Shown here: one piece after another, positions 28,273 to 35,321 of the stretch | Layout of the letters: every line of letters starts with the position of its first letter | How positions within the stretch are numbered: position 1 is the first letter of the stretch | Source: Verrucomicrobiota bacterium | Lineage (GTDB): Bacteria > Verrucomicrobiota > Verrucomicrobiia > Verrucomicrobiales > DEV007 | Assembly: GCA_963205275.1 (NCBI GenBank) | Contig: CAUJIH010000078.1 | Coordinates: 1 to 43,365, forward strand | Length of the DNA: 43,365 nt | Direction: 5' to 3' | Made by a program: the position numbers and the translations under genes | Notes under the pieces: generated by a model | Told to the model about the DNA's origin: nothing | The model's input: the letters and a program-made list of their open reading frames with translations, nothing else | Databases searched by the model: none

Positions 28273-28310
28273 TTGCGTCAAAATGACACACTTGCGTCGA
28301 TCTGACACAA
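28273..28310. promoter_or_regulatory. two abutting 19-bp near-palindromes, probable enhancer sites
   Basis: The pattern TTGCGTC-N5-GACACA(C/A) occurs at 28273-28291 and again at 28292-28310, exactly 19 bp apart. Each is an inverted repeat of TTGNGTC with one imperfect pair. Their centres are about 154 and 173 bp upstream of the predicted sigma-54 start of dnaK, the usual range for binding of an AAA+ enhancer-binding protein. A third small inverted repeat (GAGAC-AAATA-GTCTC) lies at 28244-28258. Confidence 0.68.
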
Positions 28311-28323
28311 AACGCTCCCAGAC

Positions 28324-28599
28324 TTACTTGGTCGGCGTGTCGTCACCGCACTTTTTCCCTCGCTGCCAAACCCAGGAAATTCTCTCTCCCTTCCAATAGA
28401 CGACAATTCCGAGAATAGCGCTCATCCCCAAACAAAACAGGACGTAGAGAGCGATATTCTTCGCCGCTAGGGGTGATCCAATCATCAGGGCGATCACGAA
28501 AACCGTCAGACTCACCCATCCCTGCCACCGTGTCGGATAGCCCCACCCCCATCCCCAAGACTTGAGAGGAAACCACGCTTTATTTTTAGGAAGGGGCAT
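28324..28599 (-). CDS. Small two-helix membrane protein, unknown function
   Basis: From ATG 28599 (MPLPKNKAWFPLKSWGWGWG) this gives 91 residues; a longer form from 28668 adds a stretch with no features. The N-terminus is rich in Trp/Gly (WGWGWGYPTRWQGW), followed by two membrane helices (about 28-46, WVSLTVFVIALMIGS, and about 50-70, ALYVLFCLGMSAILGIVVYW) and a short basic tail. Small proteins with such a GWGWG...P..WQGW start occur in varied bacteria without known role. It is upstream of dnaK on the same strand but separated by the sigma-54 control region, so it is probably not part of that operon. Confidence 0.62.
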   Translation of the reverse strand: MPLPKNKAWFPLKSWGWGWGYPTRWQGWVSLTVFVIALMIGSPLAAKNIALYVLFCLGMSAILGIVVYWKGERISWVWQRGKKCGDDTPTK

Positions 28600-28749
28600 T
28601 GGGGATATTAGGCCGGAGTGAAAGCCGAAATGGTCTGATAGTATCGGATTATCGAATCCTCGCTGCAATCCTTTTCATTCTGCAGATCGAGTGTTATCGT
28701 CTCGTGTTAGGGCCTGCTATCGCCCGTAGATTTTCATCCGACTCCCCCC

Positions 28750-29340
28750 ATGCCATCTGCCTTTCTTTTCGATATCGGTAATGTGATCCTGCCCTTTGAT
28801 TTCTCCATTCCCGCTCGACGCCTAGCTGAGCGTTCCCGAGTATCCGCCGACGAGGTTGCCTCCGCAATTCGCTCTCGTGGAAGAGCTCTCGAACTCGGAC
28901 AAATCCCGTCCGGGCAATTCGTCACTGAAGTCTGCGACGAGATCGGCTACAGCGAGGATGCGCAAAGCTTCCGCGCCATCTACGCCGATATGTTCGATCC
29001 AAATCTGCCACTGATTCACTTCATCGAATCCCTAAAATCACGAGGAATCCCGCTCTATCTCCTCTCGAACACAAACGAGCTTCACGCCGATTTCTTCCAA
29101 TCGCACTACCCAGTCTTTTCTCTTTTCGATGGAGCGATCTACTCCCATGAAGTCGGCCTAATGAAGCCCGATCCTGCGATTTTCACCTGCACGATTAACC
29201 GCCTTTCCCTGAAACCGGAAGAGACCGTTTACGTCGATGATCTGGCCGAAAACTGTAAAGTCGGTGCGGAACACGGCTTACAGGCCTACTGCTATGACCG
29301 TCATCGACATAACGAATTTTTGAAAGTATTCGGTGAGTGA
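28750..29340 (+). CDS. HAD-superfamily phosphatase (YihX-like)
   Basis: A 196-residue cytoplasmic HAD subclass IA enzyme. The four motifs are clear: motif I FDIGNVIL at 7-14 (nucleophile D8, with the D-x-G-N form seen in YihX-type sugar phosphatases), motif II LLSNTN at about 98-103, motif III lysine in GLMKPDPAIF, and motif IV VYVDDLAENC. The helical cap lies between motifs I and II. YihX of E. coli dephosphorylates alpha-glucose-1-phosphate; the substrate here is not known. It converges on the PaaK-like gene 30 bp away. Confidence 0.88.
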   Translation: MPSAFLFDIGNVILPFDFSIPARRLAERSRVSADEVASAIRSRGRALELGQIPSGQFVTEVCDEIGYSEDAQSFRAIYADMFDPNLPLIHFIESLKSRGIPLYLLSNTNELHADFFQSHYPVFSLFDGAIYSHEVGLMKPDPAIFTCTINRLSLKPEETVYVDDLAENCKVGAEHGLQAYCYDRHRHNEFLKVFGE

Positions 29341-29369
29341 ACTCGAGAAGTTCTCGCAATCACAAAAAC

Positions 29370-30650
29370 CTATTTCTTCAACCAGCGCTTCGACTTGAAC
29401 TCGTATCGAGGCAACTCACCTGATTCAACCCTCTTCACTGGAATCCGCAGGGCGAAGGCTTCGGCCAGTTCACTCTGCACTCGACTCTCCAGCCCGTTGC
29501 CAGTTCCCCTCTCGGCCTCGATCAGGACTTCCAATTCCGCCATCGACTGGCGAGTCGATTCGACCACCTGGAACTCGATAATCTCAGGAAAACTGCGAAT
29601 AATTTTCTCGATCGCGCTCGGATAGATATTGACCCCCCGGATCACCACCATCTCATCGATGCGACTAATAATGCCACCTTTCAAGCAAAGCACCGGCTCC
29701 CCTGTTTTCGGAGTGTAAAAGCCCTTTTCTACTAGGTCGCCAGTCCGGTAGCGCAGGAGCGGACTCGCCGTGCGGGTGAGCGTGGTGATCACTAACTCTC
29801 CGATCTCTCCTTCGGCCACTTCTTTGTGAGTCTCCCGATCAATCACTTCGGCGATATACGCATCCTCGATTACGCACAGAGAAAATGCGAGTTCTGGGTG
29901 TTCATAGGTGATCGGTCCCGTCTCGGTCATACCGTGGTGATCGAAGACTCGTGCTCCTTTCCATAGGCGAGAAATCCGGTTTCGCACCTCTGGAATACTG
30001 CCGCCAGGCTCTCCCGCCACGATGATTTTTTTTACCTGAATCGCAGCGATCTCATCTCCCTTGTGCTCCGCATAGATCTCCCCGAGCCGAATCGCGTAGG
30101 TGGGGGTACAGCAGAGCACCTCGACCTGATGAAGCGCCATTGCATGGAGTCGTGCCTGACTCCCGAGTCCTCCTCCAGGGATAGACAAATTTCCTCGACG
30201 CGTGGCTGACTCAAATGCTGTCCAAAAGCCGAGAAACGGCCCGAAGGAGAAAGCGAAGAAAATCCTCTCATTTGGAGAAACTCCAGTCGCCTCATACACT
30301 CGATCCCAGCAGTCGAGCATGGCAGACCAGCTCTCGGCAGTGTCGATGAAAGCCAGCGGTCCTCGCATGGTTCCACTGCTCTGACATACGCGTGAATACT
30401 TCGTCAAAGGCTCTGAAAGGTTCGATCCGTAGGGCGAGAATTCCTCTCTGTCCCAAATCAGATCCATCTTCGAAGTAAACGGCATCTTTTCGAGAAATTC
30501 CGCTACGGTGACCTTCCCCTTTCCCAAGCCTGCTTTATCCAGCCGATCTCTGTAAAAGGGATTCTTCCGCCGAATCAGAGCCAGCAGCCTGTTGAGACGA
30601 TCCATCTGGATCGCTTCGATCTTGGGACGTTCTACCATCGTGGTAAGCAT
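29370..30650 (-). CDS. Phenylacetate-CoA ligase (PaaK)-family adenylate-forming enzyme
   Basis: The 426-residue enzyme activates an aromatic or fatty carboxylate with ATP and passes it to CoA. Visible motifs: the phosphate loop CQSSGTMRGP (about 88-97), HHGMTETGP (A5), YRTGD (A7, about 300), the hinge-region SRIDEMVVIRGVNIYP and a near-terminal lysine in FKSKRW. The length is normal for PaaK. It is the last gene of a minus-strand group with a membrane protein, a 4HBT thioesterase and an alpha/beta hydrolase, all with short gaps. No phenylacetate degradation genes are near, so the true acid is unknown. Confidence 0.85.
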   Translation of the reverse strand: MLTTMVERPKIEAIQMDRLNRLLALIRRKNPFYRDRLDKAGLGKGKVTVAEFLEKMPFTSKMDLIWDREEFSPYGSNLSEPLTKYSRVCQSSGTMRGPLAFIDTAESWSAMLDCWDRVYEATGVSPNERIFFAFSFGPFLGFWTAFESATRRGNLSIPGGGLGSQARLHAMALHQVEVLCCTPTYAIRLGEIYAEHKGDEIAAIQVKKIIVAGEPGGSIPEVRNRISRLWKGARVFDHHGMTETGPITYEHPELAFSLCVIEDAYIAEVIDRETHKEVAEGEIGELVITTLTRTASPLLRYRTGDLVEKGFYTPKTGEPVLCLKGGIISRIDEMVVIRGVNIYPSAIEKIIRSFPEIIEFQVVESTRQSMAELEVLIEAERGTGNGLESRVQSELAEAFALRIPVKRVESGELPRYEFKSKRWLKK

Positions 30651-30688
30651 ACAGGCAGAATCGAAGAAAGTCTCGTCTGAGATTTGCG

Positions 30689-31261
30689 TTATTCCTCGCT
30701 CGCGAAACCCGCCTCTGGGGACTCGGTGACGACCACCACCTTATCCGCAGGCTTAGATCCAGGAGAACGGACGGGCTTGAACTTCGTCACCAAGAAGCCT
30801 CCCGTAGCCGCGAGCAGAAGTCCTAGCATGAATTGCCAGCGCACTTTCCCCCAGTCGTGAGAAAGTGTGATCGATACGATGGCATTAATGATGGGAGCAC
30901 CGGCGAAGACGATGGCCATCACGACGGCAGGTGCGTTTTCTACCTTCGCAGCGAGAGCGGCCCCTAGAGAGAGTAAAACCAAAAACGCGCCAATTGCCCC
31001 GAGCGTTCCAGCGATCAGCGACAACCATAACCCCTTAGCCGGGAAACTCCAGTCCGTTCCCTTTGCTGCCAACACCACGAGCGGTGCGATCACTGCCGTC
31101 AGGAAATAAGCGACGCCCACGAAGAGGAAGGCCTTGTAGCGCCCGTTCACCGGATCGCCCATCCCCACTTGTCCCATGTGGAGAAAAATTCCGTAGAGTC
31201 CCCACGCCACTGCGGTGCTAAGGGCGAATACGAGCCAAGAGAGACTGTTCATAGATTCCAT
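30689..31261 (-). CDS. DMT/EamA-like membrane protein, half-size
   Basis: About 190 residues from ATG 31261 (31252 is also possible). It has five hydrophobic helices: LSWLVFALSTAVAWGLYGIF, AFLFVGVAYFLTAVIAPLVVL, LWLSLIAGTLGAIGAFLVLL, VVMAIVFAGAPIINAIVSI and WQFMLGLLLAATGGFLV. A polar C-terminal tail follows. The pattern resembles one EamA repeat of drug/metabolite transporters, where full-length members have ten helices, so it may work as a dimer. It lies between the thioesterase and the PaaK-like gene with gaps of 60 and 38 bp. Its substrate is unknown. Confidence 0.7.
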   Translation of the reverse strand: MESMNSLSWLVFALSTAVAWGLYGIFLHMGQVGMGDPVNGRYKAFLFVGVAYFLTAVIAPLVVLAAKGTDWSFPAKGLWLSLIAGTLGAIGAFLVLLSLGAALAAKVENAPAVVMAIVFAGAPIINAIVSITLSHDWGKVRWQFMLGLLLAATGGFLVTKFKPVRSPGSKPADKVVVVTESPEAGFASEE

Positions 31262-31321
31262 GAATAGGATTAATCGTTCAATCAAACAGGGTTAAAAATC
31301 GGATTTATACTTACATTTGCC

Positions 31322-31810
31322 TCACTGAGACGATGCAGCAAGAGCCGGAGCAGGAATCATTCCGGCAGGAGCCGCTTCGAGTCTTTCGCGCCATTCTTCC
31401 GGGATCGCAACTGCTTTCATTCGGCGCGATTCAGCATCCGCTGTCACACAGATCACCACGAATCGTCCACTGGCAGCCAGAATACGAGAGGTGCTGTCAT
31501 CGGGATTCTTCCAGCACTGGAAATAATAGTGGATCGTCTTCTGTCGAAGCTCTTCTACCAGCAGTTCGATTTCCACCTCCTCCTCGAAAAAGAGTGGCTG
31601 GCGGTAATCCGCTGAAGCGTGAACCCGTGGCCATCCGACCCGCTGATCAGAGGCATGGAGACTCGAAGGATGCACAGAGAGTCCTTGAGATCGGTAGAAC
31701 GCATGTTCTGCCACCTCCATGAAGCGAAAGAAGTTGGTAAAATGCATGATTCCTGCGGCATCTGTGTCGGCGAATTCGACACGACGTCGGTGGAGAAAGC
31801 GATAAGCCAT
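31322..31810 (-). CDS. 4-hydroxybenzoyl-CoA-type thioesterase (YbgC-like)
   Basis: About 162 residues from ATG 31810; a TTG at 31852 would add 14 residues. A single hotdog domain with the YbgC-type active loop RVEFADTDAAGIMHFTNFFRFMEVAEHAFY, whose aspartate in DTDAAG is the expected catalytic acid, and YRQPLFFEEEVEIE. Such enzymes hydrolyse acyl-CoA or acyl-ACP thioesters. It follows the alpha/beta hydrolase gene at 38 bp and precedes the membrane protein and the CoA ligase, so ligase and thioesterase may act on related substrates. Confidence 0.86.
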   Translation of the reverse strand: MAYRFLHRRRVEFADTDAAGIMHFTNFFRFMEVAEHAFYRSQGLSVHPSSLHASDQRVGWPRVHASADYRQPLFFEEEVEIELLVEELRQKTIHYYFQCWKNPDDSTSRILAASGRFVVICVTADAESRRMKAVAIPEEWRERLEAAPAGMIPAPALAASSQ

Positions 31811-31848
31811 GCTGCAAGGTGGCGAAATGTGCCCACTTTGCAAGGGAC

Positions 31849-32688
31849 TCAATGCGGCGATCTGCTTTCACGAGCGACATGCTCTTGAATAAAGCTCTGG
31901 ATCACATCGAGAATTTCCTCTCCTGCGACGGAGAAAAGGTCGTTGTGATCAGCGTTCGTGATACCAACGAAGTCTTTCTCCTTCGCAGCGCTTGCCGCAA
32001 CAAGAACTCGCCCGTGAGCAGCAGGAATCACCGTATCTGATTCCCCATGAATCACCAGAAGAGGCGTCGTCATGGTGCGCAGGCGTTTCAGATTCTGAAA
32101 ATGATCCCAGGGAAAAATCCCGATTCGAAAAGGAACGGAATACACGGACTTGAAGGGTGATATCAGAACGAGTCCAGCGGGTCTAACTCGCTCTGCCAAC
32201 CAGACACTGGGGCCGCTCCCCACGGAGCGACCGACGATACAAAGAGAATCTGAAGAAACTCCGGTATCCTGTAGAAACATCCATGCAGCGAATGCAGCTC
32301 TCTCGCAGCCTTCAACGCTCGCGCTCCTCCCGGACAGGCCGTAGCCAGGATAGTCGTAGGCCAGCACACCAAAACCTTCCGAAGCCCAAGCCTCGAACAG
32401 ATCGACATTCTGTCCAATATCCTCTGCATTCCCGTGAGCATAGAGAATCACCGGACGACCAGATCGCGGAGGACTCCACCAAGCGGCAATTTCCTCCCCT
32501 ACCGAACTCTTCAGATAGATCAGCCCAGGCCAATCCTTTCCGTAGGAAGAAGGCGGCGGAATAAAAAGCAGGCGATCCGTAAAGAAAAACGCCAGTAGAG
32601 TCAGGCAGAGATACAGCTCCGCCAGCATCACGAGAGGCCACATCCAGGTCCATTTCCCAATCAGCAGAGACTTCCAACTGAAGCGCAT
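31849..32688 (-). CDS. Membrane-anchored alpha/beta hydrolase (ABHD17/BEM46-like)
   Basis: The 279-residue protein has an N-terminal membrane helix (about 17-37, PLVMLAELYLCLTLLAFFF) and an alpha/beta hydrolase domain. The oxyanion part is ILYAHGNAEDIG, the nucleophile is in the elbow VGRSVGSGPS (serine in GRSVGSG), the acid is in VIHGESDTVIP and the histidine in ITNADHNDLF. This arrangement matches BEM46/ABHD17-type serine hydrolases, whose bacterial substrates are mostly unknown. It begins the minus-strand group and is divergent from the potassium channel gene. Confidence 0.86.
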   Translation of the reverse strand: MRFSWKSLLIGKWTWMWPLVMLAELYLCLTLLAFFFTDRLLFIPPPSSYGKDWPGLIYLKSSVGEEIAAWWSPPRSGRPVILYAHGNAEDIGQNVDLFEAWASEGFGVLAYDYPGYGLSGRSASVEGCERAAFAAWMFLQDTGVSSDSLCIVGRSVGSGPSVWLAERVRPAGLVLISPFKSVYSVPFRIGIFPWDHFQNLKRLRTMTTPLLVIHGESDTVIPAAHGRVLVAASAAKEKDFVGITNADHNDLFSVAGEEILDVIQSFIQEHVARESRSPH

Positions 32689-32776
32689 TTCACGAGACTA
32701 TCTCACTTCCCAGCTTTCGTCCAGATTCTCGCATGGTCATTTGCGAAACACCTCGCATCGTAGCACCATATCGAAA

Positions 32777-34498
32777 ATGAAAGGTCTGATCTCTGTTATC
32801 ACTGCCGTTCTTCAGGACCGCACAAGCCGCAGCAATCTGAAGCCGTTGATTCGGCTCATGTTCGCGCTCTTGGCGTGGGTGACTCTTTTCACCATTCTCT
32901 TCCACTTCCTCATGGTGCGCGAGGGGCAGGAACATTCCTGGATCACCGGACTCTACTGGACACTGACCGTGATGACCACGCTGGGATTCGGCGACATCAC
33001 CTTCCACAGCGATCTTGGTCGTCTGTTTTCTATCTGCGTTCTCGTGACTGGAGTGATTCATATGCTCATTCTACTCCCCTTCACTTTCATCCAGTTTTTT
33101 TACGCTCCCTGGATGAGAGCACAGGCCGCCGTAAGAACACCGCGTGAACTCCCTGCAACTTGGCAAAATCACGTGATCCTGACTTATTACGATGCTGTAG
33201 CCTCGGCACTCATCCCGATGATAGAGAAATATCATCATCCCTACGTCGTCCTCTGCCCCACTGTCGCCGAAGCCCTATCGCTGGACGAGCGAGGCATCCG
33301 ATCTGCTGTCGGAGATCTGGATGATCCGCATACCTACCAGAAGATGAGGATAGCCCAAGCGGCGATGCTGGTATCCACCCGCAGTGACATGATCAATGCG
33401 AACGTCACCTTCACCGCTCGAGAACAGGCACCCAATCTTCCCATCGTCGTCTCCGCTGACTCGAACGCCTCACGTGACGTGCTGGAACTGGCGGGGGCCA
33501 CCTACGTTCTCCGACTAGAAGAAATGATGGGGCAAGCACTGGCCCGTCGTATCGCCCTCCGCGATACGGACGCCCATGTTATCGGCCATCTCGATAATCT
33601 CCACATCGCCGAAGCGGCGGCGGCGGGCACATCACTCGTCTCTGAAACGCTTCGCACGAGCGAAATCCGGACGCGAACCGGAGTCAATGTCATCGGCACC
33701 TGGCACCACGGGGCACTTGCGATCGCAGATCCCGACCTCACCATTACAGAGCAGACCCTGTTCGTTCTCGCGGGAACGCCGGATCAAATTAGGAAGTTCA
33801 ATGAAGTCTTCCCCAATCGAGCTTCTTGCCGCCCGCGTGTGTTGATCGTAGGCGGAGGAAAAGTAGGACGCGCTACCTATCGTGCCCTCAAAGAACTCGA
33901 CGTCTGTGACATTTCCTTGATCGAACGCAATCCTGATCGAGTCAAAGAAATCCCAGAAGCCGTAATCGGTGACGCGACTGAGATGGATATACTCCGCCAG
34001 GCAATGGCTCGCGAAGCATCATCCGTCATCCTGACCACCCATGACGATGACACGAACGTTGCTCTCACGATCTTCTTTCGACGACTGCGCAATGCCTTCC
34101 ATATCATCTCGCGCTCGACACTGGATCGGAACGTCGCCACCCTTCTGAGGGCTGGTGCGGATCTGGTGCTGTCCAACGCATCGATGGGATCCAATACTGT
34201 TCTGAATGTTCTCCTTGGCTCCGATCATCTCCTCCTCGCCGAAGGAGTCAATATCTTTCCCTTTCAGATTCCGGATTCGATGAAAGGGCACCCGATTGCC
34301 GAACTCGAGGTGCGATCTCTCACCGGCTGCAGCATTATCGCCGTCGAGAGTAATGGCACACGCATCGATAATCCGCCTGCCGAATACGAGCTACCCGATT
34401 CAGGTCGCATCTTTCTCGTAGGAGACTTGGAATCCGAGGAGCGCTTCTTGAAAAAATTTCAGCCCGCTCACTCCCTACGCCATCACCGAGGGCTGTGA
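32777..34498 (+). CDS. Two-helix potassium channel with tandem RCK domains
   Basis: About 573 residues from ATG 32777; a TTG at 32741 is possible but weaker. The pore unit comprises helix 1 (LIRLMFALLAWVTLFTILFHFL), the selectivity filter TTLGFGD (about 67-73) and helix 2 (LFSICVLVTGVIHMLILLPFTFI). Two RCK/TrkA-N plus TrkA-C modules follow: the first (from about 130) has a degenerate nucleotide loop, the second has an intact VLIVGGGKVGRATYRAL (about 355-371) and ends with a TrkA-C domain. Two RCK modules on one chain, as in GsuK-type channels, allow ring assembly from four subunits. It should gate K+ flow by ligand or redox state. Confidence 0.88.
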   Translation: MKGLISVITAVLQDRTSRSNLKPLIRLMFALLAWVTLFTILFHFLMVREGQEHSWITGLYWTLTVMTTLGFGDITFHSDLGRLFSICVLVTGVIHMLILLPFTFIQFFYAPWMRAQAAVRTPRELPATWQNHVILTYYDAVASALIPMIEKYHHPYVVLCPTVAEALSLDERGIRSAVGDLDDPHTYQKMRIAQAAMLVSTRSDMINANVTFTAREQAPNLPIVVSADSNASRDVLELAGATYVLRLEEMMGQALARRIALRDTDAHVIGHLDNLHIAEAAAAGTSLVSETLRTSEIRTRTGVNVIGTWHHGALAIADPDLTITEQTLFVLAGTPDQIRKFNEVFPNRASCRPRVLIVGGGKVGRATYRALKELDVCDISLIERNPDRVKEIPEAVIGDATEMDILRQAMAREASSVILTTHDDDTNVALTIFFRRLRNAFHIISRSTLDRNVATLLRAGADLVLSNASMGSNTVLNVLLGSDHLLLAEGVNIFPFQIPDSMKGHPIAELEVRSLTGCSIIAVESNGTRIDNPPAEYELPDSGRIFLVGDLESEERFLKKFQPAHSLRHHRGL

Positions 34499-34679
34499 TC
34501 GAGTTGCTCCGCTCCTGCTCTGATACAAAGCCTGTTTTCCCTAGGAGGTCCCCTCTCCTCTCTTGCCTCTTGTCCATCGGAGAATCTGCCCGTAACATTC
34601 GGACTCGGCGACTCGCGCCATTTTTCGGATCTAATGCATCTCGCCGCATTCGTTCCATTGTACTCACAGTATCTACATC

Positions 34680-35279
34680 ATGCCCACACGACTGGTTGCC
34701 TTTTGCCTCACCTTGTTTGTGATCTTTGCGATTTGGTCTGATTCCGCTCGTTCCGAAATCATCTTGAAGTCACTGATCGAAGGCGAGACGATCTCAACCG
34801 TCAGTCCAGAGTTGCGCTTCTTTCTCGATCTGCGAACCGATGCCGAAATCGGTGCGATGATGGATTCTCCAGCAGGTCCATCGGTAAACTGGATTCGACG
34901 CTCTTCGCCCTCCTACCATCAGATTTACCGCGAGACAGAGGCAAAAGTATCCGTGGAGAATTTTCGACTCTTCCTTGACCCGACGAATTATCCTATCGAC
35001 TTCCATTGCATCGCCGGAGCGGATCGCACTGGCTCTCTCGCCTTCATCCTGAACGGACTTCTCGGAGTCGATCCCGATGATCTACGGCGTGACTGGGAGA
35101 TCACAGCATCTCAGTCTTTTGTCTATGAGGGGCGCTGGGATCGACTCATGGCTGGCGTGAAGTCGTATGCGAAACCTGGAGAGCCTTTCCACAAGAGGAT
35201 AGAAGCCTATCTGGAACACTATGGAGTGACTCCCACCGAGATCGCAAAATTCCGCTCCCTGATGCTTGAAGAAAAGTGA
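34680..35279 (+). CDS. Exported HCx5R protein phosphatase-like enzyme
   Basis: The 199-residue protein has a signal peptide (MPTRLVAFCLTLFVIFAIWS). The P-loop is H109-C110-IAGADR-T-G, the HCxxGxDRTG form of the tyrosine/dual-specificity phosphatase superfamily, with C110 as nucleophile and R116 binding phosphate. FFLDLRTDAEI at about 47-57 corresponds to the 'DLR...E' segment that comes before the active site in this group. It acts outside the cytoplasm. It is 42 bp ahead of mprF on the same strand, so its substrate may be a lipid or lipid head group. PTPMT1-type members dephosphorylate phosphatidylglycerophosphate, but that link is inference. Confidence 0.78.
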   Translation: MPTRLVAFCLTLFVIFAIWSDSARSEIILKSLIEGETISTVSPELRFFLDLRTDAEIGAMMDSPAGPSVNWIRRSSPSYHQIYRETEAKVSVENFRLFLDPTNYPIDFHCIAGADRTGSLAFILNGLLGVDPDDLRRDWEITASQSFVYEGRWDRLMAGVKSYAKPGEPFHKRIEAYLEHYGVTPTEIAKFRSLMLEEK

Positions 35280-35321
35280 GCGCTTTTCGACCCCAAGCGC
35301 TCACGAAGATATTCGAATTCG

